Part shown: in pieces, positions 45,504-53,404 of the stretch
Layout of the letters: every line of letters starts with the position of its first letter
Numbering within the stretch: position 1 is the first letter of the stretch
Assembly: GCA_022820665.1 (NCBI GenBank)
Contig: JAJEFB010000031.1
Coordinates: forward strand, 186,001-250,000
DNA length: 64,000 bases
Origin: Anaerolineae bacterium
GTDB taxonomy: Bacteria > Chloroflexota > Anaerolineae > Aggregatilineales > Phototrophicaceae
Reading direction: 5' to 3'
Notes under the pieces: model-generated
Told to the model about the DNA's origin: nothing
Database searches by the model: none
Seen by the model: only the letters and a program-made list of their open reading frames with translations
Translations under genes and position numbers: made by a program

Positions 45504-46959
45504 CGTTGGTCCCCTCCTGGAATGGAGTCAATTCGTATACGATCTTCAGCGCTTGCTTCGTAGCAAGGGAGTCGCAACACCGCTATACGTCGTGGGGGGC
45601 GCGGTACGCGACGCTTACAAGCGCGCGGGAATCACCGATGTCGATATCGCGGTAGACGGCGATGCCTTGAGGATCGCCAAGAACGTTGCCGACTGGTTGG
45701 ATGCCGACATTTATATCATGGATCGCGAACGCGGCGTTGCGCGCGTCTTCGTCAAGCGCGAGTCGGGAGCGATTTTGCTCGATTTTGCTCGATTTCGCGG
45801 CGCGACCCTCTACGACGATCTCATTAATCGCGACTTCACCGTGAATACCTTGGCTGCTGACCTGCTCGGCGATCTGTCAGTTTTGATAGACATGCTTGGC
45901 GGCGAGCGCGACTTGCGCGAAGGCGTGTTACGCCGCTGCTCGCCAAATGCAATCGAGGAAGATCCCGTCCGCGCACTGCGAGCCGTGCGACAAAGTACGC
46001 AGTTGGGCTTGAAGATTCACCCGGCAACCTTGTCCGATGTTCGTCAGTTTGCCCCCGGTCTTAGTCAAATTTCGCCCGAAAGAATACGTGACGAGTTTTT
46101 CAAGTTGTTGGCTCTGGACAAGGCGGCGCGCGGGCTGCGCGTCTTGCAACACCTGGGGATACTCCAGCGCATTTTCCCGGATCAGTTTGGCTTGAAGCAG
46201 GCAACAGATAAATCGCCGCGGCAGTTGGATGCCTGGTCCCGTAGCCTGCGCATAACCGAGCGCATGTGCGCTATCTTGAACGCTGTTAGCGAGAGGCGTA
46301 CAGACAACAGCGCGGCCGCCTTTGATCTCGGTATGCTTGTCATTCAACTGGATCGCTTTCGCGGACAATTGCAGCAGCGCTTGAGCCGCAGCTACGGCAA
46401 CGGGAGACGACATAAAGAATTGTTAGTTCTGGCCGCGCTCTTGAGCAACCTGGGCGAGTTGGATACTTCAAGAGATGGAGAGCAATTGTCCCTGTCAGCA
46501 AAAGCAGTTTCCAGGTCTCTGCGGCTAACGCTGGAAGAGGGTCGTCATCTGTCGTTGGCCATGTCCAAATATCACGTCGTGCTCGATGAATCAGAGTGGT
46601 CGCTTTTGGCCCGTCATCGCTTCTGGTTTGGGTTAGGCGGAGCGGGGATTGACGCCATTTTCCTCGCGGCGGCGGTTTACTTGGGCAGGCAAGGCGCGGA
46701 GATGCGGCAAGTGGATTGGCTTGCTTTTGTCGATCTCGCCACTGAGTTGCTGGATACCTGGTTCAACCAATATGAAGACGTGGTCAGCCCTCCGCCCCTG
46801 CTGGATGGCGATGATATCATGAAAACGCTTGGCATCAAACGCGGACCGAGGATAGGCCAGCTTTTGAGCGCCTTGCGCGAGGCGCAGGTCCTCGGCACAG
46901 TGCGTAACGTTTCCGAGGCGCGAGAGTTCCTTTTCCGCAGACAGGTCGAATCAAGCTAA
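45496..46959 (+). CDS. cca: CCA-adding / poly(A) polymerase family nucleotidyltransferase
   Basis: A 487-residue class II nucleotidyltransferase. The head domain has LYVVGGAVRDAYKRAGITDVDIAVDGD with the DxD metal pair near residues 53-55, RGATLYDDLINRDFTVNTLA and the RNA-binding neck EDPVRALRAVRQS. The C-terminal body lacks a clear HD motif. It probably maintains the CCA end of tRNAs, but separate CC- or A-adding enzymes, or poly(A) polymerase, cannot be excluded without comparing the flexible loop. Start overlaps hpt by 8 bases. Confidence 0.83.
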   Translation: MSDVGPLLEWSQFVYDLQRLLRSKGVATPLYVVGGAVRDAYKRAGITDVDIAVDGDALRIAKNVADWLDADIYIMDRERGVARVFVKRESGAILLDFARFRGATLYDDLINRDFTVNTLAADLLGDLSVLIDMLGGERDLREGVLRRCSPNAIEEDPVRALRAVRQSTQLGLKIHPATLSDVRQFAPGLSQISPERIRDEFFKLLALDKAARGLRVLQHLGILQRIFPDQFGLKQATDKSPRQLDAWSRSLRITERMCAILNAVSERRTDNSAAAFDLGMLVIQLDRFRGQLQQRLSRSYGNGRRHKELLVLAALLSNLGELDTSRDGEQLSLSAKAVSRSLRLTLEEGRHLSLAMSKYHVVLDESEWSLLARHRFWFGLGGAGIDAIFLAAAVYLGRQGAEMRQVDWLAFVDLATELLDTWFNQYEDVVSPPPLLDGDDIMKTLGIKRGPRIGQLLSALREAQVLGTVRNVSEAREFLFRRQVESS

Positions 46960-46975
46960 GCCCGAATACACTTCA

Positions 46976-47566
46976 TCAATCAGCGCGCTGTTCAATTCCG
47001 TTCACTGGGTCGACGAACTCAAAAAACAGCAGCATAGTCCTTCCATAAATGCGCCGATCATATTCGAGCAAGTTGCGCAAGCAAATATCATCTTCCAGTT
47101 CACGCGGATCAATCTGCACGATTACAACCGATTCCGGGTGATGCCAAGACGGGTTTCTGTCGAGGGCTTTCAACATTGCCAACCACTGGCCCAGGTATTG
47201 CGGCGGCGCAACGTATATGAAATCGAATCGTCTTTCGGGCGGCCGTTTGATCACGTGAAAAGCGTCGCGCTGCCGCAGGACCGCGCGCGCCTCGAGCCGC
47301 GTGCGCTTGAGGTTTTCGCGAACGGTCCTGAGCGCAGCGCGATGGCGGTCGACAAAGTGGACCTGTTCGCCTCCTCGACTCAGCGCTTCGATGCCGACGC
47401 TGCCCGTGCCAGCAAACAGGTCGAGCATGCTCGCGCCCACGATGTCATCGCCGATGATGCTGAAGAGGGCTTCTTTGACCCGGTCCATGATCGGGCGTGT
47501 GGTATCCCCGGGGACGGCTTTTAGTCGAGCGCCGCGAGCGCTGCCAGCGATGACGCGCAGAGACAT
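46976..47566 (-). CDS. rsmD: 16S rRNA (guanine966-N2)-methyltransferase RsmD
   Basis: A 196-residue SAM methyltransferase. The opening MSLRVIAGSARGARLKAVPGDTTRPIMDRVKEALFSII is a clear RsmD signature, and MLDLFAGTGSVGIEALSRG (about 43-61) is the SAM site. The catalytic (D/N)PP(Y/F) motif reads YVAPPQY here, with Ala in place of Asp/Asn; similar APP variants may be lineage-specific. It acts on the small ribosomal subunit. Its start overlaps the stop of the URO-D-like gene by one base. Confidence 0.88.
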   Translation of the reverse strand: MSLRVIAGSARGARLKAVPGDTTRPIMDRVKEALFSIIGDDIVGASMLDLFAGTGSVGIEALSRGGEQVHFVDRHRAALRTVRENLKRTRLEARAVLRQRDAFHVIKRPPERRFDFIYVAPPQYLGQWLAMLKALDRNPSWHHPESVVIVQIDPRELEDDICLRNLLEYDRRIYGRTMLLFFEFVDPVNGIEQRAD

Positions 47567-48561
47567 CAGACCGCCAGGTTTTCCACGCTGGCGCGGACGG
47601 CGCGCAGGTTTGACAGCGGCGCGGTCACAAAGCCGTCCCCGCTACCGGCGAGTATGAGTCGCCGCCCTTCCGTGTGATGCAAGACGTCCCTAATCGCAGA
47701 CTGAAGCAGGGCGGGCGTGCCTTGGTGCAAGTGCTCCCAGTCGCTCAAACCACCGCAGAAGGCGCCTGGAAACGCCAGTTTCATCTGTAATAGGTCGCTC
47801 TTGTCGTTCGAGAAGTCCCAATTTAGCAACTGTACGGGCGAACCGGCAAACAGGTCAAACATCGGGGACGAACCCTGAACCTGTATTGCATTGAGCCACC
47901 AGTCCGGTTGGATGAAATCCATAATCGCGCGATTAAATGGCATCGCCATCGCTTTGTATTCGAATGCGGACATCAGCTGGTAGTTTGCCAAACACGAGAC
48001 CATGAAGACGCCGGCAATAGACGGATTTGTTCGTATCGCTTCCAGGAAGCGGAGGGTGCTTTCAGTCAAGGTATTGAGCCCGCTCCGCAGCCTGTCCGGG
48101 CGCAATCGCATGTCTCTTAACAGTTGCGCGCGTCCCGCGATTTGCGCCGCCTGGGTCATCGGGCTGTAAATGGTCTGCAATACCGGAATGCCATCAGTTC
48201 CAATTGCTGAATTGACGAGGGACAAGCACTCGATCTGTTGAGCCAGCGCTCCGCGCTCCGGGGAGAGCGGCCGTATCGTCGTCCAGTCAAGGGACCGCTG
48301 GATGATGAACTTCTGCGTTTCGCGCTTGCCGCGTCGATCACCGAGCCAGGCGTCCTGGATGCCGTAATCCGCAACCAGAAAATTGTTGGACGGCATCACG
48401 CGAACGAAATCCCAATTGTACTCTTGCTGAAAACTTACGATGGAGCGAGCCAAATCCGCCGAGCGCTGATCGTCGCCGGGAAAATGGCGCCATAAGGACG
48501 CGGGCAGACGATCAAGCGCCAGCCCGGCGATCGCGCTTTCGAGGCGCTCGCGTTTGCGCAT
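47566..48561 (-). CDS. uroporphyrinogen decarboxylase (URO-D) superfamily protein
   Basis: A 331-residue TIM-barrel protein resembling the URO-D/methyltransferase superfamily: MRKRERLESAIAGLALDRLPASLWRHFPGDDQ opens it, and the last third has LNWDFSNDKSDLLQMKLAFPGAFCGGLS and GRRLILAGSGDGFVTAPLSNLRAV. The early segment reads RHFPGDD where true HemE enzymes have PxWxMRQAGR, so a heme-pathway decarboxylase is unlikely; a corrinoid methyltransferase-like or unknown role is more probable. Overlaps rsmD by one base and lies 8 bases after the TPR gene. Confidence 0.72.
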   Translation of the reverse strand: MRKRERLESAIAGLALDRLPASLWRHFPGDDQRSADLARSIVSFQQEYNWDFVRVMPSNNFLVADYGIQDAWLGDRRGKRETQKFIIQRSLDWTTIRPLSPERGALAQQIECLSLVNSAIGTDGIPVLQTIYSPMTQAAQIAGRAQLLRDMRLRPDRLRSGLNTLTESTLRFLEAIRTNPSIAGVFMVSCLANYQLMSAFEYKAMAMPFNRAIMDFIQPDWWLNAIQVQGSSPMFDLFAGSPVQLLNWDFSNDKSDLLQMKLAFPGAFCGGLSDWEHLHQGTPALLQSAIRDVLHHTEGRRLILAGSGDGFVTAPLSNLRAVRASVENLAV

Positions 48562-48569
48562 GGCAGAGG

Positions 48570-48929
48570 CTAGGAACTGTCTCCGCCCACGTCCTCGAGA
48601 CGCTGCTTCAGCATCCGAGTAAGCATCATAAATCGATCATCGTCGTTGGAATCCAGATCATTGGCGCCGTGATGGCCCTCGATGTGGGCGGTAGTTTGCA
48701 CGGCATCGAGCGCCTGCTGCGCGAAGTTCAGGGCTTTTTGGAAGGCGGCAATTGAGGCGCTGTTATTTCCATCCGCTTTGTGAGCCAGACCGAGGCCATA
48801 GTGCGCATCAACATTCTCGGGATTAGCGCCAATGACTTCTTCAAACAATCTGATCGCTTCGGAGTTATTGCCGTCGCGGTGGGCGCGCCATGCTCTGCCA
48901 ACGCGTTCCGTCGTAGGTAGGGTAGACAT
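48570..48929 (-). CDS. small tetratricopeptide-repeat protein
   Basis: A 119-residue soluble protein with about one and a half to two TPR units (AWRAHRDGNNSEAIRLFEEVIGANPENVDAHYGLGLAHKADGNNSASIAAFQKALNFA, about 13-68). An acidic C-terminal part follows. The ATG at 48929 is preceded by AGGAG, which favours it over an ATG five codons upstream. It is the first gene of the run with the URO-D-like gene and rsmD. The binding partner is unknown. Confidence 0.78.
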   Translation of the reverse strand: MSTLPTTERVGRAWRAHRDGNNSEAIRLFEEVIGANPENVDAHYGLGLAHKADGNNSASIAAFQKALNFAQQALDAVQTTAHIEGHHGANDLDSNDDDRFMMLTRMLKQRLEDVGGDSS

Positions 48930-49414
48930 GTGAACTCCTATCACTGTGTTTCTCGCCTATCGACATAGAGCAACAGGCAAGGCTCCTTTCAGTTGAGCAT
49001 ATTCTACTTCATAATCATCGGTCTGTACCAATCAGCTCGGCGGACCAGCAAATCCCTGGAGGGATGTCCGCGAATTTGCGGGAAGCGCGCCAAGCAATTT
49101 TGGCGTTGGCGCGCGCCATAAAAGGATTTTGCGCGAAAGCTCAAATGTCAAATTGCGCTGTAAGCAAGTGTCTACAAGCGTTAGAGGGGGCGGCGCCTTG
49201 GCGCAATTTGCGCCAACCCAAGGCGCGAATCGGGTTGCGGACGGGGGCGATCATACGCTTAGTGTAGCAGAGTCGCTTGGGCAGTGGGCGACTATATAGT
49301 CGCGGGTTATTTTACTCTCTTCTAAATCGCTCTCCATTGGAATTGCTGAGGAACTGGTAGTTTTTCATCAGGCGCGATATCGCCACAAAACATGAAATTA
49401 TTTCGGTGATTTTC

Positions 49415-49440
49415 GGGCGACTTGATAGGGCGCTCCTGCA
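49415..49440. repeat. palindromic repeat family A, copy 3 (degenerate)
   Basis: Reads GGGCGACTTGATAGGGCGC and then TCCTGCA; the right arm has diverged from the AGGTCGCCC of other copies. A family C repeat follows 38 bases later. Confidence 0.5.
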
Positions 49441-49477
49441 ATTTTCACGATGAACCTTGTAGGGGGCAAGGCGCGTA

Positions 49478-49505
49478 GGTCGCGTAGACACCTGACCGCC
49501 GACAC
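49478..49505 (+). repeat. dispersed repeat family C, copy 3
   Basis: GGTCGCGTAGACACCTGACC followed by GCCGACAC, nearly identical to the copy at 10887-10914. The flanks GCGTAGG and CCTACGC form an outer inverted repeat. Confidence 0.6.
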
Positions 49506-49618
49506 AGCCCTACGCTATTAGCTAAGCCGACGTTATCATACCGTGTTACTTCTGTCCGCTCCTCAGCCCATGTTTCGGGGGATAGGGCAGATTTTCAACA
49601 GAGTCATGTGGCGCGTCC

Positions 49619-51439
49619 CTAACCTCCCGCTTTGGCGAAGATCTCTCTGGCAGTCTCGACGTAGTCCAAGGACTGGTGCCGAAAATAGGTGTTGTAGAGA
49701 TCCGCGTAATGGCCGCCCAACTCAATCAGAGCTTCGTGGTCTCCCGTTTCAATGATCTCCCCGCCGCGCAAGACAATGATCCGGTCGGCGCTGCGCACGG
49801 TACTCAAACGATGCGCGATGAGAATTGAGGTGGAGCGCGAAAGAATGAGGTCAATGGCATCTTGTATTTGTGACTCGGTAAAGGGGTCTATGCTGGCTGT
49901 GGCCTCATCCAGTATGAAAATGGCGGGTTTCTGGACGAGCACGCGCAAAAGACTGACCAACTGGCGCTGCCCCATGCTCAGGCGCGCGCCACGCTCGCCG
50001 ACATCGGTTTGCAAGCCCTCCGGCATGCTGTCGAGCCATTCGCCGTTGCCTATGCTGAGGGCGATTGCGTTGATGTCTTCCAGCGTGGCGTCCGGATTGC
50101 TGTAGCGAATGTTTTCCAGGACAGTTCCACTAAAGAGGAAGGGCTGCTGCGGCACTATGCCCAGTTTGGAGCGGTATGATTTGAGATCAAGCGCGCGTAT
50201 GTCCGCGCCATCAATCCTTATGGCGCCCTTCTGGAACTCATAGTAGCGGGTGATGAGCTTGGCAATGGAACTCTTGCCAGCGCCGGTGTGACCGACAAAG
50301 GCAACGTTTTCGCCCGGCTTGATTTCCAGGTCAAAATCTTTGAGAACCGGCTCGCCGCGGTCATAAGAGAAGGTGACATTATCGAACTCGATGATCCCGT
50401 CAAGTTCGCCAACATCAAGGCTGTCGACTTGGAGGACCGTGTTTTCCGCGTCTATTAGAGCGAAGATGCGTTCGGCGGCGCTGAGCCCTTGCTGAAATTG
50501 GCTCCAAAAAGAAGCCAGATTCATAAACGGGAACCAGAAGCGATCCACGCCCTGGATGAAGAGGAACCAGGCGCCCGCGGTGATGGCGCCGCCTATGACA
50601 GAATCCGCGCCAACCCAGACGATGATCGACAGCGCGATGGCCGAAAGTATGCCCAGCGTTGGGAAAACCAGGGACATCACCAAGCCCTTGCGCAGGTTAA
50701 TGCCATAACTCAAGTTGTTCACCAGCGTGAATTCGCTATAGATCATTTGCTCTTGTCGAAAGTTTTTGGCGACGCTAATGCCCGTCACGCTTTCTTGAAT
50801 ATTGTCGTTGACGACGGCCATGGCGCGGGCGCCTTGCCGCGTAACAATCCGCGCCAGATGACGGAAGAGCAGGGAAGCGATGACCACCATAGGCATGGTC
50901 AGCAGCAAGACCAAGGTCAGCTCGACAGAATACGTGAGCAAGGCGATAAACAGGATCAGGACCGAAAGAAACTGAGAAACGACTTCGCTGCCCAGCAGCA
51001 TGACATCGCCGAATTCCTGGGTATCGCTGGTGATGCGGCTGACGACAGTACCGGTTTTGTGCCGGTCGTAAAAAGCGAGATCGCGATCGATGGCGGCTGC
51101 GAAGGCGTCTTTGCGCATTTCCGCCACGATCTTGCCGATCACATCGACTGTGAATCTTCGCCTGCCGTAGTTGCAGACATATTCGCTAAGCGCGATTGCA
51201 GCCAGCATTACGAAGAGAAAACCCAGTACATCGCTGTATTTGACCAGCTCATCAACGGCGGCGCTGATGATGACGGGACGAACCGCGCGGGACAGGCCAA
51301 CGATGAGGAACCCCAGCAGCGCCAGTAATACGAGCCGTTTGTGCCGAGCCAGGTAGTCGCCTATGCGCTTAAAGAGGTAGACGTCGCTATACTGCCTGTC
51401 GTATGAATCGCTTTGCAAACCACCGAAAACCGCAGCCAT
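49619..51439 (-). CDS. ABC exporter half-transporter with canonical ATPase motifs
   Basis: A 606-residue protein with a six-helix membrane domain (about 30-330) fused to an ATPase domain. Walker A is GHTGAGKSS, the signature reads LSMGQRQ (instead of LSGGQ), Walker B is FILDEATASID with the catalytic Glu, and the switch His is in LIAHRLSTVRSAD. It starts one base past the stop of the partner half-transporter gene, so the two surely pair as a heterodimer. The cargo (drug, lipid or peptide) is unknown. Confidence 0.9.
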   Translation of the reverse strand: MAAVFGGLQSDSYDRQYSDVYLFKRIGDYLARHKRLVLLALLGFLIVGLSRAVRPVIISAAVDELVKYSDVLGFLFVMLAAIALSEYVCNYGRRRFTVDVIGKIVAEMRKDAFAAAIDRDLAFYDRHKTGTVVSRITSDTQEFGDVMLLGSEVVSQFLSVLILFIALLTYSVELTLVLLLTMPMVVIASLLFRHLARIVTRQGARAMAVVNDNIQESVTGISVAKNFRQEQMIYSEFTLVNNLSYGINLRKGLVMSLVFPTLGILSAIALSIIVWVGADSVIGGAITAGAWFLFIQGVDRFWFPFMNLASFWSQFQQGLSAAERIFALIDAENTVLQVDSLDVGELDGIIEFDNVTFSYDRGEPVLKDFDLEIKPGENVAFVGHTGAGKSSIAKLITRYYEFQKGAIRIDGADIRALDLKSYRSKLGIVPQQPFLFSGTVLENIRYSNPDATLEDINAIALSIGNGEWLDSMPEGLQTDVGERGARLSMGQRQLVSLLRVLVQKPAIFILDEATASIDPFTESQIQDAIDLILSRSTSILIAHRLSTVRSADRIIVLRGGEIIETGDHEALIELGGHYADLYNTYFRHQSLDYVETAREIFAKAGG

Positions 51440-51440
51440 G

Positions 51441-53228
51441 TCAATCCCCCGCCCGCGCCAGATTCGACGGATGTTCGTGATAGCGATCGAAGATATGACG
51501 ATAAGAGCGCGAGGTCTTCATCAGGCGCTCGTGACTGCCTTGCGCGACGATGCGGCCCTTGCGCAGGACGACAATATGATCAGCCCAGCGAATCTGCGAC
51601 AGGCGATGGGTGATGAGCAGGGTGGTGCGACCGCTGGCCGCCGACCAGATCGCTCGCTGGATTTTGTCTTCGGTGGCGCTGTCGATAGCGCTGGTGCTGT
51701 CGTCCAGAATGAGAATGGGCGGATTCGTCTGAAAAGCGCGAGCCAGCGCCAATCGCTGTCGCTGTCCGCCGCTGAGCGTCACCCCTCGCTGCCCGATCAC
51801 GGTATCGTATCCGGCCGGAAAGGACGAGATAAATTCGTGCGCCTGGGCAGCCTTTGCCGAATCAACAATGCGAGTCATATCGACATCGTCCATGCCAAAA
51901 GCGATATTCTCGGCAACTGAGCGGCTGAACAAAAAAATGTCCTGCTCGATTATGCTGATCTGCGAGCGCAGGTCTTGCAAATTCCAGTCGCGCAAGTCCA
52001 CGCCGTCCACCAGGATGCGACCGCCGCTGACATCGTAGATGCGGTTGATCAGTTTGCTGAGCGTACTCTTGCCGGAGCCGGTTTGGCCCACGATTGCGAC
52101 TGTTTGTCCTGGCTCAACCGAGAATGAAATGTCTCGCAGGATCTCTTCGCCGCCGTAGCTAAAATCTACATTCTCGAAGCTGATAGCGCCGCGAACGTTC
52201 CCGCTGTATCCGAGCGGGTTTCGATCCAGCCTGGTCCGGTAGTTGAGCACCTCCAAAATGCGTTCCGCGCTGGCGTAACCGGAGGCGATGCGAGATGTCG
52301 AAAACAAGGAGATGAAGACCGGAAACAAGAAGATATTGATCAATCCGAGAAAGGCGACCACTTCGCCTTCGGCAATGGCGCCGGCGCGAAACAGGGCGGT
52401 AGCATGAATCAATGCGGCCACGAAGGTCAATCCGAAGAGCAAGACGGACAAATAACGCGCTTCGAACTCGCCCTGGTCAATGAACCGGTCTCGAACACGG
52501 TCGGCCAGACTTTCAAATGTCTTGATCTCGCTGGCTTCCTGCGCGGCGCCTTTGACGACCTCCAGACCTTCCAGCGCCTCCGCCAGCCGAGCGTTCATCC
52601 GGCCGAAACTGCTGCGAAGATCCTGCGCGATCGGGTGCAAGCGCCGGACAAAGTAGATTTGAACCAGGATGTGCGACACGATGAAAAGCAACGGCGTGAG
52701 GATGAGTTGCGGGTGAATGCCCGGCGAAAAGATGGCGGGCGTGATGAGAAACATGTTGGCGCCTATGGTCAGATTGATGCCCGGATTCATCATCAGGTTC
52801 ATTTCGCGGACGTCGTTGGTGACGCGAGCCATGGTCTCGCCGACCGGCTGCATGTCATGATAACTCATGCTCTTGCCCAACAGGCTGGCGTAAAGCTCGT
52901 CGCGCACGTCGCGCTCGAAGCGTTGCGCAAATACCTCGGCGGAGAAATTGCGCATGAATTGCAGTATTGAGCGCAGAGCCTGCGAAGCGATGATGAGCAG
53001 GACGCTGTTGAGCACCAACTGCGGCGTTTCCTCGTTTATGAGCAAGATCGCGTCAAAGGCTTTGCCCACCAAGCCAGGAACGACGCCGGCTAGAAAGGCG
53101 TTGCTAAAAGCGCCGATCACCAGTAATACCGCTGCAATCGGATGCCGGAGGATATGCGAAAGTATGAATCGGAATGCGCTTGTGTGATTGGTCTTAATCG
53201 GCGTTTCAACGACGAATTCGGCAGACAT
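51441..53228 (-). CDS. ABC exporter half-transporter with degenerate Walker B
   Basis: A 595-residue partner of the downstream exporter gene. Membrane domain about 20-320; Walker A GQTGSGKST; signature LSGGQRQRLALARA intact; Walker B ILILDDSTSAID carries Asp where the catalytic Glu should be; switch His in LITHRLSQIRWAD. One degenerate ATP site plus one active site is known from heterodimeric exporters such as TM287/288 and BmrCD. It is the first gene of the pair, and its upstream spacer contains family B repeat copy 3. Confidence 0.9.
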   Translation of the reverse strand: MSAEFVVETPIKTNHTSAFRFILSHILRHPIAAVLLVIGAFSNAFLAGVVPGLVGKAFDAILLINEETPQLVLNSVLLIIASQALRSILQFMRNFSAEVFAQRFERDVRDELYASLLGKSMSYHDMQPVGETMARVTNDVREMNLMMNPGINLTIGANMFLITPAIFSPGIHPQLILTPLLFIVSHILVQIYFVRRLHPIAQDLRSSFGRMNARLAEALEGLEVVKGAAQEASEIKTFESLADRVRDRFIDQGEFEARYLSVLLFGLTFVAALIHATALFRAGAIAEGEVVAFLGLINIFLFPVFISLFSTSRIASGYASAERILEVLNYRTRLDRNPLGYSGNVRGAISFENVDFSYGGEEILRDISFSVEPGQTVAIVGQTGSGKSTLSKLINRIYDVSGGRILVDGVDLRDWNLQDLRSQISIIEQDIFLFSRSVAENIAFGMDDVDMTRIVDSAKAAQAHEFISSFPAGYDTVIGQRGVTLSGGQRQRLALARAFQTNPPILILDDSTSAIDSATEDKIQRAIWSAASGRTTLLITHRLSQIRWADHIVVLRKGRIVAQGSHERLMKTSRSYRHIFDRYHEHPSNLARAGD

Positions 53229-53257
53229 CCAATCTCCTCAGTTGCCGACCTTGCCAG

Positions 53258-53319
53258 AGTCGCTCGGCGATAGCGAAACGGTCCAGGAATGTCGCGCGAG
53301 CGCCACGGTTTACATAAAC
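53258..53319 (+). repeat. dispersed repeat family B, copy 3 (short)
   Basis: Shares CCAGGAATGTCGCG (53283-53296) and CGGTTTACATAAAC with copy 2 but lacks the middle part. Unlike the other copies it is antisense to both flanking genes, so it cannot be a sense leader here. Confidence 0.6.
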
Positions 53320-53404
53320 GGGACTAGTCTATATGAACCTGGGCGATTGAAACATAGGGGAATCGCGGGGATGAAGGAAATGCTCAAAATGACAAGAAAT
53401 ATAG

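Larger units (their letters stand above)
48930..49618. other. intergenic region rich in palindromes and repeats
   Basis: A 689-base spacer with no supported gene. It contains the hairpin TTGGCGCA / TGCGCCAA (49198-49216), the perfect palindrome GCGACTATATAGTCGC (49288-49303), a degenerate family A repeat (49415-49440) and a family C repeat (49478-49505). Confidence 0.55.

Noticed and set aside
50489..51328. 279-codon open frame on the plus strand
   Set aside because: Antisense to an ABC exporter half; no plausible protein features.
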